Assembly: GCA_003427395.1 (NCBI GenBank)
Contig: BFEA01000365.1
Coordinates: forward strand, 822,055-849,922
Reading direction: 5' to 3'
Source of the DNA: Chara braunii
Lineage: Eukaryota; Streptophyta; Charophyceae; Charales; Characeae
Length of the DNA stretch: 27,868 nucleotides
In this document: positions 18,181 to 27,826 of the stretch, one piece after another
Numbering within the stretch: the stretch's first letter is position 1
Layout: each line of letters opens with the position of its first letter
Translations under genes and position numbers: made by a program
The notes under the pieces: model-generated
Databases searched by the model: none
Seen by the model: only the letters and a program-made list of their open reading frames with translations
Told to the model about the DNA's origin: nothing

Positions 18181-18865
18181 GTGCCGCAGGCACGCAAGAG
18201 ACAGCGGCAGTCCAGTTTGGACGAGGTGTACGATCGGAATGGCAGGCCGTATTCAGGGACCCCTTTTTGCAGTGGGTGTACGATTCTGGTATCTCGTTTG
18301 CTGCATATAGGAAGCAACCATGGCTTCGACACAAGAAACAGTTAGCCGCTATGCCTCACGGAGTGCGGACAGTATATCCATCGTTCAAGGAGATTGGGGA
18401 CGTGGATATTGTTGATCAACGAGGGAAGGTCGTGTGATGTTGCGGGAGGTCCGTGGTTCATTTGAGTCGGTTAGGGTCACCATTTTGTCGGACGGTAGGC
18501 AATCGCGAGACGCTAGGCCATTAGTTAATTTCCTTGCAGCGACCAAGCGCGGCGTCCTTATGTACACCACCGTAATACGAGACGGTTCAGTACCCGAGAC
18601 GACAGAGATCATCCTTAGGAGGTGGAAGGTCATTTTTCGGTCTTTCTCTCCAAAGGACGTTTTGGCCATTTGTATGGACTCTGCGTCCAACTATAAGTCG
18701 GCTGCAAAGCTCCTTGCAAAGGACGCCGATCTGCAGTTCCCCCGTATCACGTGGCTCCCGTGTTCCACCTACGCATGCAACTTGATGTTGTCTAACGTTG
18801 GGACACGGGTTCCTTGGGTTACGGACACCATATTCAAAAACTCGGGCGTTGGTGCGATTTACTAA
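18181..18865 (+). pseudogene. hAT transposase DUF659 domain
   Basis: It begins RKRQRQSSLDEVYDR and changes frame at about 18236 to read EWQAVFRDPFLQWVYDSGIS and HKKQLAAMPHGVRTVYPSFK. A second change at the GTGTG at 18432-18436 leads into MLREVRGSFESVRVTILSDG, LVNFLAATKRGVLMYTTVI and VLAICMDSASNYKSAAKLL, then WLPCSTYACNLMLSNVG. SDG, MDSASNY and PC-x-x-x-A/C-N/HL-L are characteristic of DUF659 in plant hAT transposases, where this region carries part of the RNase-H-like catalytic fold. One lost G near 18236 and a 2-bp TG duplication at 18434 would explain the breaks. Confidence 0.88.
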
Positions 18866-19388
18866 ATCGCACGGTGCGGCTTATCACCTTTTCAGGGTGA
18901 AGAGTCGTCGTCGAACACTTGTGCACCCCGTGGAGACGCGATTCGCGTCCGTTTTTTGATGTTTGTGTGTTTGCTCGCCAGGCGTAATGCCTTGGAAAGC
19001 ATGCTTCATGACGACGAGTGGGACAAGATCCCATGAGAGCCAAGGTTGCGTACATAGGCTCTGTGGGTTCGACAGGTCATCCAGTGCGCCGATTTCTGGC
19101 ACAACGTTGAGTACGCTGCCGTCGTGATGACTGTTCTCCACCAACTGTTGAGGAGATCGGACAGGGGCGGTATGATTATGTCCATGATGTACTCCTGGTC
19201 ACAGGAGTTGGTGCCGCAGGTGGCCCGGATGACATGCAAGAGCCGTGCATGGAGGTGGTGCAGATCCGCAAAATGCATATGCTTGAGTCTACGCGCGCTG
19301 TGGCGCAAATGCTCAACCCCCGCAGACGCTCCCTCCGTTACTAAGAGTCTCTCCGCAGGACAGCTTCGGACCTCGAGGTGGTCACCGA
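18866..19388 (+). pseudogene. hAT transposase middle region, heavily broken
   Basis: Reading on from about 18852 gives RFTKSHGAAYHLFRVKSR and LVHPVETRFASV, which is stopped by TGA 18957. Another frame then gives FVCLLARRNALESMLHDDEW, WVRQVIQCADFWHNVEYAAV and GGMIMSMMYSWSQELV. This is the TRW/TRF block and helical insertion typical of hAT transposases (ETRF...R.AL..M). Stops at TGA 19034 and TAG 19055 interrupt it. The first sits where Trp would fit, the second where Gln would. From about 19250 to 19390 frames change again. Confidence 0.78.
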
Positions 19389-20024
19389 GTGCGACTCTCT
19401 TCTATTAGCGCAGAGTCGCAGACAGGCGGTGATCCGGTGGGGGAGACATATTTGCGGGTGCGTGAGCAGATGCGGTCGTTCCAAACTCGGATCGGGCACA
19501 CGACTGACAGGGTGATGAGGGACACTGAGGCGAAGGCCTGTATTGGGGATAACGAGACGAGCAAATGCGCGTCATGGTGGGTGGAGCACGGCGCATGCTT
19601 CCGGGAGTTGCAGGAGATCATTGGTCGTGTGATGCATATGTGGACGTCCGCCTCTCGTGCTGCGAGGAATTGAGCAGAGCATGAGCGCATCCACTCGGCC
19701 AAGCGCAACAAGCTCGGGTTCGGGAAGGTCGCGCAGTTAGTTGAGATTGCTACAAATCTCAAACTACTTGGTTGGAGCGAGCGGAGTTGGGGGTACGTTC
19801 TTCCGTGGGGTCACATGGCGACCTTGGCGGAGGTGCAGCCAGAGGAGTACACCCACCCTCTGTCGCCGAGGATGCGGAGGAGGAGCCTGAGCCAGAGGAT
19901 TGGGGAGCCAGAGTTCAGTCAACGGTACCGGCTCAGGAGATCAGTGCACATCTTTGTCGCTTCCAACAGCATGGTGCTCATCGCCTCGCGGGAGTTGCTG
20001 AGGTTTTTGGTGTCGGAGCCATGA
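19389..20024 (+). pseudogene. hAT transposase C-terminal dimerisation domain
   Basis: The frame contains WWVEHGACFRELQEIIGRVM and MWTSASRAARN, then TGA at 19671-19673, then AEHERIHSAKRNKLGF and KVAQLVEIATNLKLLGWSER in the same phase. This is the hAT dimerisation signature: WW...G...L, a Ser-rich stretch, RNW, and IH.KKRN.L. The stop is exactly at the conserved Trp of RNW, so TGG-to-TGA is the obvious lesion. Dimerisation or oligomerisation is needed for transposition in studied hATs. The frame stays open to 20024, but from about 19850 the better continuation is in the overlapping frame starting at 19772. Confidence 0.88.
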
Positions 20025-21088
20025 TACTGCATCCATACGACTACGTGCCTCCACCACCAGCAGAGTCGGTGCAGGCGTCGGAGGACCAGACGGAGACGGA
20101 CGGCAGAAAGGATTTGTCGGTTGGTGTAGATAAGAGTGCCGAGAGACTCTACTACACGTACGGCGGAGGAGCAGACAGATTTCAGCCACGCTGCACCGTC
20201 ATTCGAGAGAGCGACGACCATTCCATCCCCTCTATGGATACAGGGTTGGACCGTGGACAGCGAGGTGCTTCAGGCGGCGCGAGTGGTGTAGTCCCTGGTG
20301 GGGTTCATGGTAGGGAGGTCACGAACAACGACGACGACGAGGAGCCGCTGGTTATTCACAGAGCGCGCTTGGCGCGCGAGGGTGCCGCGTCCGCCGCCGA
20401 GGGTCTTAGGAGATCAATGAGGCTGCAGGCGAGGACCAGCTCGCCTTCAGGTGCTAGACGCGAGGTGTCAGACCATCTAGACAACATCACAGCACAGGCG
20501 CATTTGCCGAGCCAGTGCACACCCACCTCAGCACCTTCAGGCCACAGGGAGCAGACAGAGCTGTGCACGAGTGACTTTCATAGCCATGGACACAGACTTT
20601 CTGGCAGCGGTGTTCAAGGACCGACTGACGCGGGAGTCAGAGTGGGGGACGACACCGAGTATTATCCCATGGAGGGTGGTAGAGCGGAGTCCACGGAGGA
20701 GGTCCATGCCCGGATGGATCGAGAGGAGGAGCAACGGCTATGGCAGTTGCAGAGAGAGTGGGCGGGTAGACATGCGTACATAGCATAGCAACAGCATATT
20801 CGGGACTTGGAGACCAGTATTGCGGTTCCTGATACGGGAGGGGTCGAGCATCGCATTCCTACAGTCCCGCATCCATTTGCAGTCGATGCAGCAACACCTG
20901 ACACACGTGGACCGTTGACGTCACCCCACGGCGATGTGGACTCGGGGTCTGCAATGGGTGGAGATGTTGGTCCCTTTGAGTATGGAGATCCGGCCTTGTC
21001 CAGCGTCATACTTGGACTGTGTGCGGCGGGCACGTTGCATCCAGATCCTCCTGTCACTCAGAAGGCAGTTCATATGGAGGGTGTTTGA
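19772..21088 (+). pseudogene. Low-complexity C-terminal extension of the hAT protein
   Basis: This is an overlapping frame, open to TAG 20786-20788 and again to 21088. From about 19855 it reads VAEDAEEEPEPEDWGARVQ and, further on, AEVFGVGAMILHPYDYVPPP, an NDDDEEPLVI acidic patch, RLRRSMRLQAR-like basic runs and a QREWAGRHAYIA heptad-like stretch just before the stop. QQHIRDLE follows the TAG in phase, so CAG-to-TAG is likely. I do not recognise a domain. The extension follows the dimerisation domain without an obvious boundary, so I treat it as part of the same transposon protein. An independent second ORF of the element is the alternative. Confidence 0.6.
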
Positions 21089-22266
21089 GGCGAGTTGGAT
21101 GGAGGCCGTGGACCCGATGCTTAGGGTGATGCAGGGCGTCTTGCACCTGCGCACAGTGCCGGTTCAGGTCGATCGTCACAGGGGCCGATTGGGGGTGGCG
21201 CATCTAAACCTTTACAGGGTGATGATCCGACCGAGGTCGGAGGCAGTATGTCGTTGGCATTAGTGTTGCGGGATCCTTCATCGGTGGTGCACGAGGTTCA
21301 GTCACAGCCTGTGGAGAGGGGGTGTGGTTGAGGAGGGGGAGTGTGGTACAGCACATGACCATCATGACCCCGCGAGAGTAGATATGGAGGAGGGGCAGAT
21401 TACACCGGGCCTACTCGACCCAGACGCGTTGCACCTTGCGCTAGTGGAGGAACCGATTAGCGAGGGACCTGCAAGATCTCTTGGGGTTGGACTTCGCTCC
21501 CCTCCGCTTTACACACCTTTGAGCTCTCTGTATTCTGGCTCTCCTGCGAGCTTGGAGCGCGAGCAGCGTCGGTCAGAGTCTATTAGAGCGGCGGCTTCGG
21601 TTGCACACACGACTCGCATCCCCCCATGTATACCGCCTCCACCTGTCACAGGTAGTATTGCTGGCAGAGGCCACATGCCGTCGTTGTCGTCACCTCGCCT
21701 CGACACACAGTAGTCGCTTCACCGTCCGTGGAACACAGTGCGACGAGTTGATGATTGTGTGAGGGGTGATTTCGTGGCCCAGCAGGCACGATTGAGGGAG
21801 TCAAAGCGGAGCGCACCGAGTATTGGGAGTGCCTGTCGCATTCTCGGAGAGCCTAGATATCATGCGCGTAGAAATCTACTTGTAGGTTCACGTGGGGCCG
21901 ACGCTCTACACTTCTGGAGTGGACGGTGTGCCCGCTCCTCAGGGGGAGCGACATCACTGCAGCATTAACGAGTTAGAGTCTCGTATTGCTAGGGAGGAGA
22001 CACGATTGAGGGAGTTGCACGACGAGTACGACACGAAGCGCGCGAGGATGGCGGCGACGCGTACTTCAGAGGCCGACACAGAGGAGGAACCTATGGACCT
22101 TCTTAGGCGCAGGGAGAGAGAGAGAGAGAGGGAGATTGGCGGAGGCAGGGACACGTACGACACGGGGACGACGACGAGCAGGCAGTGGCCGGGGGTAGTA
22201 GATATCTCTCCTGTTTATTTGGATGTTTCCCATGTTTCGGTGCGTGATTTGCAGTCGTTTTCTTAG
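21089..22266 (+). pseudogene. Distal part of the hAT C-terminal extension
   Basis: Open pieces lie at 20934-21263, 21324-21713, 21738-21968 and 21892-22266 in changing frames. The middle piece is rich in Pro/Ser/Arg. The last one has a clear coiled-coil stretch INELESRIAREETRLRELHD with EYDTKRARMAATR, then an acidic EEEPMDLLRR and an Arg/Glu run encoded by a GA microsatellite (22111-22132). It ends at TAG 22264-22266. The original protein probably ended here; the frames between were broken by indels. No enzymatic motif is visible. Confidence 0.55.
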
Positions 22267-22925
22267 TTTTTCATATGTACTTTGGTTTCGCAGTTCTTTA
22301 TGTAGGTTTTTTCCGCCTTCCGCGGACTCGTGTGCAGTGGTAGCCTTTGACAGTGCGTGTAGTAGCGGAGGTTCTTTGTGGTAGGGTTTTTAAGTCTTCC
22401 CTTTTGTGAGATATATGTGTATTAGTGACACCTGTTCTGTTTAGTTTTTTGCCGAAGGATGACGTCTGTACATTTGGAGAGTATGTAGTTTCTTATGTAT
22501 CCGGATAGGACTCATAGGAGGAGCAGTTGTTCGACGAAACATTTGTACTTCCGGGGATATGAGTCGTATATCTTATATTGTTCGACTCATACAGCGGTTG
22601 TACTTCGTTTTTCCTCCTCGTTCTATGATTGTGTTGTATGAGTCCACAACTCACATTATCTCAGATGTACACCTTTGTTTCATATTTCCTATGGATTATA
22701 AGTTTTGTTTGTGTGTTTGGCAACGTGGTGTGTTTTATTGCATGCATGATCTCACGGTTCCGTTGAACATGATGCATCGTTTCATAATGTGTGAATGTAA
22801 CACTTGCAACAGGTGACCTATGTCATATGTTTTGAAACCATTAGTTCATGTTAAAGTATTTGCGCTATCGAAAATGTCACAATGTGTTTTACTTTGCTGA
22901 CTTTTGTTAACTTTTGTATAATTGC
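22267..22925. other. Non-coding 3' region of the hAT relic or spacer
   Basis: This is T/G-rich DNA without a recognised ORF. A small hairpin with perfect 8-bp arms ATGAGTCG (22559-22566) and CGACTCAT (22583-22590) is present. The transposon's right terminal repeat may be in this stretch but could not be identified. Confidence 0.45.
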
Positions 22926-24125
22926 ACAGATGTGGGATGCACGAAACCACCCACCGTCCCACGCAATCCCCAAAACCCTGCACTGAAACTGTTTGAAACA
23001 GGAAGAACGAAATCGTCATCACCCCCAACCACCACCAACCACAATCACAAGCCCCTAAAACACTACAAACCTCGCACACTAAACAACCCCAAATGCCTGC
23101 ACACGAAAAGCGACACCCTACGCCCCCCAAGGGCCCGAACAACCCACGAATATCGAACCCCACACCATTTGTCATGCCAAAGACAGGCCAAACCTCCTAA
23201 ATAATCAGTCGCTCCCCCACCCCCCCCACCATCGATGGAAAGTTCTTTTTTTGGGCAACTACACGGAAGTCACAAAAACGAGTTATAATTGCAGAATGGG
23301 CCAAGATACAGTTTGCAATTGCAGTTCGGGGAATGTATACAACCCAGCTTTCTGGCCAGGTACGGTGGCAATCATCGCAATTGCAAACTGTATCTTGGCC
23401 CATCGTGGAATTATAACTCGTTTTTGTGACTCTACTGAAGTTGCCCTTTTTTTCTTTTTTGCCTAACAAGTACCTTACTACGTATCAAACACCCCCACTT
23501 CGAGAAATCCAGAAAAGGGGGGGGCGGGGGGTTGTTTTTTTTTTTTTTCACCCTCAAAGGGCAACGAAATCCTACACCCCCAAGGCCATGCACCCAAAAA
23601 TGACACCCTGCCCCCCCCAAGGTCCCCAACAAGTGGCAACAACCCAACAATTTTGAACCCCTCCCCCCCCCCCAGCACCGATGGAATTTTTTTTTTTTTT
23701 GGCGACCACGTACCTTACCACCTATCACACACCCCTACTTTAAAAAAATCTAGACAATGAGGAGGGGGGTTGCTTGGTATTTTAGTTTTCACCCTCAAAC
23801 GGCAACGAAATCGTACACCCCCCAAGGGCCTGCACCTGAAAACAACACCCTACGCCCCCCCCCCCACGGGCCCCAACAACCCACCAATTTTGAGGCCCAC
23901 ACCATTTGCCACCCCAACACACGACAAACCCCCTAAAACACAACCCCCCCCCCCCCCCCCCGACCACCCCTCGACCACCCCTGGAAATTTTTTTTTTTGG
24001 TGCGAACACGTACCTAACCACGTGTCACACACCCCCACTTCGACAAATTTGCAAAATAGGAGGTTTTTTTTTTTCTTTCTCACCCTCAAAGGGGAAAACA
24101 ATTGACCCCCCCAGAATTTTTTTCT
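22926..24125. repeat. Degenerate tandem repeat, unit about 240-300 bp
   Basis: About four units share anchors in the same order. These are CAACGAAATC (about 23009, 23563 and 23797), ACACCCTACGCCCCCC-like (23113, 23604 and 23847), ATGGAA plus a T run (23234, 23681 and about 23981) and ACCTTACTACGTATCA-like followed by CACACCCCCACTTCGA (23471, 23709 and 24009). The anchors are 238 and 300 bp apart. One unit holds the 194-bp MITE. C runs (such as C18 at 23944-23961) and T runs vary strongly in length. It is non-coding. Confidence 0.8.
23253..23446. mobile_element. Complete 194-bp MITE, parent of the array at 1-850
   Basis: Terminal inverted repeats are GGGCAACTACACGGAAGTCA at the left and the near-complement TGACTCTACTGAAGTTGCCC at the right. 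The arms continue through ACAAAAACGAGTTATAATTG and CAAGATACAGTTTGCAATTG. It is flanked on both sides by exactly seven T (23246-23252 and 23447-23453), a possible target-site duplication. The central stretch (GTATACAACCCAGCTTTCTG) is the reverse complement of the centre of the units at 1-850. It is non-coding. A 7-8 bp duplication would fit hAT-type MITEs, but this is uncertain because the site is a T tract. Confidence 0.88.
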
Positions 24126-24326
24126 TTTTTTGTTTTTTCGGTTCGTGGGCCTAGGGACAGTTGTGCGCCGCTTAGTCCCGTTTCCAAAATTTTGAACCGA
24201 CCTCCCTATCGGCTGCCACGGCGCTGTGCAGCCGCGCGGCCGCGCGGACGCATCCACGGGGTCGTGGCCTAGACCGCGGCCGCGGACCTGTCCACGGACG
24301 GCCGCCGCCGAGGGGGATTCGTAGAT

Positions 24327-24329
<3 letters not shown>
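24126..24329. other. T-rich then GC-rich spacer
   Basis: T-rich to 24140, then very GC-rich with repeated CCGCG/GCGGCCGCG motifs (24215-24310), like the patches at 4270-4360 and 16800-16860. No gene was recognised. Confidence 0.4.
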
Positions 24330-24396
<67 letters not shown>

Positions 24397-24397
24397 N

Positions 24398-24459
<62 letters not shown>
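24330..24459. repeat. (GA)n microsatellite of about 130 bp
   Basis: Uniform GA repeat with a single N at 24397, probably a joining ambiguity in the assembly. Frames open across it are artefacts. Confidence 0.97.
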
Positions 24460-24462
<3 letters not shown>

Positions 24463-26435
24463 CCTACCTTCGATGAAGATGCTGGATACAGTTCGCTGAA
24501 CTCTGCACTGTTATGCGCTTGGTGACTGGAACTCCGAAACTGTTCAACATGATAATTTGTTGGAATTTCTATGCTTGGCTGTTCTGGACTTTGCATTTCC
24601 ATTGTGTGTGTGTGCTCAAGGTGACGAGCAGTGAGGCTCAATGCAATCAGAACCAATGGATCAAATCATTGGCACGACAAGTCGGACAAGAGAAGAGGGC
24701 CAGGGCCAAAGCCAGGGCCTTGTAGGGCCCTCTTCACATGTCGTGCCAACCACGAGCTTCTATTGCAAAGGGAAAATCAGAAACCCCCTGCAGTTGTAGT
24801 CATTTCAAAGAAAATGGAGGTCCGCAAAGAGCGGTTCTCGGCAGCAAACTCAAGAAAGAAGAGCATCAATCATAGGGCCAGGGAAACGAGAGCATAAATC
24901 AACGTTCAAATTGCAGATATACCACTTTTGAAAACTATCAGTGTGCATTCAGTGAAACTTTCTGCTCAAGGCATACTTTGTTTTTTGGCCTGGCTTCTCA
25001 CCCCGAGGGGCCATGGGGAGTGCTTTAGCTCCCCGCCCTGGACTTCGGTATGAAGAAATGGAAGAGTTTTTCTTTCAGAAGTGTGCACCTCAAAAGATGT
25101 TGTTGCCCGTTGTTTTGGAAAAGGAAAGAAAAAAAGAGGGAGGGGGGATAACAGGAGTAAAAGGGCGAGAGAATTAAGTTAAAAAACACTATTGTGGCTC
25201 ATTGAAGTTTCTGCTAATGTATTGGGACAAATAAACACCTGTCAGAGAAGCCCAGGCACTTTCTGAAGGTGTCTATACCGGCCTCTTTGAATTTGGTGAG
25301 CGCCATTAGTGCTCATTGGAGAAGACGTTTTGGGGGCAAACGTAGCCCCAAAAATGCCAGCTGGTTTTCCAGAACTTGGGGCTTGAACGCACAGTTGGTA
25401 CTCCCCAAATCCGGTGGTGTGTTTCAATTTCCTCCGTGGCTGCTGAAAGATGGTGATTGAAGTATCTGCTCCCTCGTGGAATTGGCTGTTACTTTTTTAC
25501 TTAGGATCAGCATATGCCAATAGCGCATAGAGTGGCACTGAAAGGTAATCTTTTTAATAGGGCCGTATTAGTTAGGTTCGTGTGAGATTTTTAAAGAAAA
25601 ATAATAATAAAAAATTTGGTGAGCGCCACCAGGGCGGTTGCAGGTTCCCGTCTCAGTGGACTACACAGGGGAAGGAGGGTGGAGAGTGTCACTCAATGTG
25701 CGAGCTTGGCTTTACCCAGCCGCATAGGTTGGGGACGGACGTGATAGGATAGCAGGTAGATGGATAGGTAAGTGATAGAATAGTCTGCTGTGGGTAGAGA
25801 GGTAAGCACCACCTAGGTTGTGTTTTGATCTTCATGCGTCCCAGCTCTCGGTTCTGCCAGGGCTGCAAGAGAAGCTGAGTAATGTGCTCCGTACTTCTGG
25901 GATCAAATGTGAGGTCCCGGGTCTCAGCTCAATTGAATGGAATAAAATTCTGTTGTTTTGTAAAATGGAATACATTTGTGTTTCTTTTGTGGAAACAAAA
26001 AAGAAAAAAGGAGTTTTGTGAGTGTAGAGGAGCCATAGGGCCTCCGAATAGCGGCCTGATGTTTTTTGTCGGTACTTTTCTGGCCATTTGTTTTTCCTGT
26101 TTTGGATCTAGACGGGCACTTAATTTTCTGACAAACTTGGCCAAATTCATCGGCTGTTTCCAGTCGAACTGAATAATGCCCAGAAACCATGGCCAGGCTC
26201 GTGAGATGAGAGTAACGCGCACACACTCACACACAGAAACACAAAGTAGGGATGGCGCCCCTCCATGCCACGCGGCCAGATGCTTTCTCAGTGTGTCAAC
26301 ATCTTCCTCACAGTGCCCTGTGCTGCAACAGTGCCACGAATATCATCACACCACATAGAGGGCTGCCTTGTTCGTGGCAGAGCTCGACACACAGAGAAGG
26401 AATCTGGCCTCGCCATGTGGCAGGGTGTCTTCGCA

Positions 26436-26438
<3 letters not shown>
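24460..26438. other. Long stretch without a recognised gene
   Basis: Several short ORFs exist, but none shows a domain, signal or repeat of coding type. Visible structures are the hairpin at 24669-24749, a short hairpin TTTTGGGGGC / GCCCCAAAA near 25329-25355, and the phrase TTGGTGAGCGCCA, which occurs near 25289 and again near 25617. A10-class runs occur near 25590. A spliced gene with short exons cannot be excluded from the sequence alone. Confidence 0.45.
24669..24749. repeat. 81-bp hairpin with 11-bp perfect ends
   Basis: TTGGCACGACA (24669-24679) is complementary to TGTCGTGCCAA (24739-24749). Further in, AAGAGGGCC pairs with GGGCCCTCTT, and the loop holds repeated CAGGGCC. Size and shape would suit a tiny MITE or a small-RNA precursor. 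There is no direct evidence of transcription. Confidence 0.7.

Positions 26439-26505
<67 letters not shown>
26439..26505. repeat. (AC)n microsatellite
   Basis: About 33 AC units, uninterrupted. Confidence 0.97.
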
Positions 26506-26509
<4 letters not shown>

Positions 26510-26775
26510 ATCACTTTTATGTATGTTCTTGCTTTCTTCAAGTTTCTTGTATTTTTCTGAGTACTTTTCTTGTCCCTAGCTGAGCACCCTCAAGCAGTGC
26601 CTCGTCTAGGGTGCCTACAGCACTCTTAGGGGGGCCGCTCAGTTCGGTATGTCTGTCTTCTGCAGGTGATGACGGATGTTCGTCTGGGTGATTCCCTGTC
26701 TCAGCGGGTGGTGGGAACCAACAGTCTGTCGGGTTTACTCGTGATGTGAGTAGGTCATGTGCCGCTTTGCTCCGT

Positions 26776-26829
26776 GTTGGATGTAGAGACTGTCTTGTCT
26801 CCGTTGGATGTAGAGACTGTCTTGTCTGC
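26776..26829. repeat. 27-bp tandem duplication
   Basis: GTTGGATGTAGAGACTGTCT starts at 26776 and again at 26803. The copies differ only near the end (CC against GC), so the event is recent. Confidence 0.9.
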
Positions 26830-26911
26830 GCTCTGCCGCTGCCTTGCTGCCCGTCCTGCTTGCTTGGCGGGTCTTCCTCGCTGCTCTGCTGTCTTGCCGC
26901 CCATCCACAGG

Positions 26912-27140
26912 CCGTGCCTTCCATGTCTTTTGCTTGCGTGCCTTGTGGTTTGGTAACTTTGGTTGCCTTGTTGGTGTTGCTTTGCGCTTCACTGCAGGGT
27001 TGCCGAGCTGCTCATCTGCTTGCCCTGTCGGCCTTCCGGGTCCTTTGCTTGCGTGCCTTGTAGTCTGGTCGCTGTGTTGATGTTGCCTTGTGCTTCACTG
27101 CACGGTTGCTGAGCTGCTCGTGCGCTTGCCATGTTGGTCC
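26912..27140. repeat. Degenerate 115-bp tandem duplication
   Basis: TTTTGCTTGCGTGCCTTGT at about 26928 recurs at about 27043. Further matching blocks are GTTGCTTTGCGCTTCACTGC against GTTGCCTTGTGCTTCACTGC, and GGGTTGCCGAGCTGCTC against CGGTTGCTGAGCTGCTC. Confidence 0.8.
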
Positions 27141-27572
27141 TTGCAGTCGTCTTTGGTGATAAGCAGTTGGGTTGCTCTGAAAGCATTGTCTGGTGCTTCG
27201 CTGAGTTGCTGCCCGCTGTTATGTCCGGCTTGGGGACAGTCTGCTTTCAATATGGGTCAAAGGGTTCATGACCCAAACCATCAATATGGGGACTCCGCAG
27301 ATTGCAGAGGGTTCAGCCTCCTGATGAGTCGGTGCAACTGCGGCGACTCGGCGGCGAGACAATCTTGTTATCATCAGCTTTTATTTTTTTTGGTCTTGCT
27401 TATTTTGGGACTTTTATTTTTTTTTCTGGTTTGCTTGATCGATGGAATTTTGCCTTGATGTCTTCTTGCTTGCTTGGTTTTGACAATCCTAGATGCTTTT
27501 TTTGTCTTCCTGGTCTTGACATCGTTTTGGGACTTGTTTTCTTGGTTTGTCTGCTTATTGTGCTTGCGTGCT

Positions 27573-27826
27573 GTATGTGTGTGTGCGTGTGTGCATGTGT
27601 GCATGTGTGCGTGTGGGTGTGCGGGTGTGTGGGTGTGTGTGTCTTTGCATGCACGCGTGTGTGTGTATGTGTGCACGAGTGTGTGTGCGCATGTGCAGGT
27701 GTGTGTCTGTGTGTGCAGGTGTGTCACCATGTGTGTGTGCACGCGTGCGTGCGCGCATGTGTGCGTGTGTTGGTGTCTGTGTGTGCGCACGTGCGTGTGT
27801 GCATGTGTGTGAGTGTGTGTGTGAGT

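Larger units (their letters stand above)
17083..22266 (+). mobile_element. Degenerate hAT-superfamily transposon (DUF659 type)
   Basis: Plus-strand pieces appear in hAT order: BED-like zinc finger, DUF659, middle region, C-terminal dimerisation domain and a long low-complexity extension. Reading frame changes occur near 18236, 18434, 18850, 18957, 19270-19390 and about 19850, and several times after 21088. In-frame stops lie at 17434, 19034, 19055, 19671 and 20786. A foldback is inserted at 17716-17866. I could not identify terminal inverted repeats or the 8-bp target duplication, so the outer limits given are only those of coding similarity. Confidence 0.85.
26506..27572. other. Stretch with small duplications, no recognised gene
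   Basis: Cys/Leu-rich frames at 26746-27080 are produced by a T/G/C-rich tandem duplication and show no known domain. Also visible are a 27-bp tandem duplication, a degenerate 115-bp duplication, and a hairpin-like TGGGTCA...TGACCCA at about 27253-27276. From 27380 to 27560 the sequence is T-rich. Confidence 0.45.

Noticed and set aside
23850-24656. 268-codon minus-strand ORF
   Set aside because: It reads through C/G runs and a GA microsatellite (Ser-Leu repeats) with no domain.
25242-26226. Short ORFs in the region right of the GA repeat
   Set aside because: No motif, no overlap pattern typical of coding DNA and no homology recognised.
26735-27080. Cys/Leu-rich plus-strand ORFs as a possible small secreted or membrane protein
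   Set aside because: The composition comes from tandem-duplicated T/G/C-rich DNA, there is no conserved pattern, and frames overlap equally well.
27321-27362. CTGATGAGTC followed by GACTC, hammerhead ribozyme-like
   Set aside because: The core sequence GAAA after stem II is missing and the flanking stem does not close.
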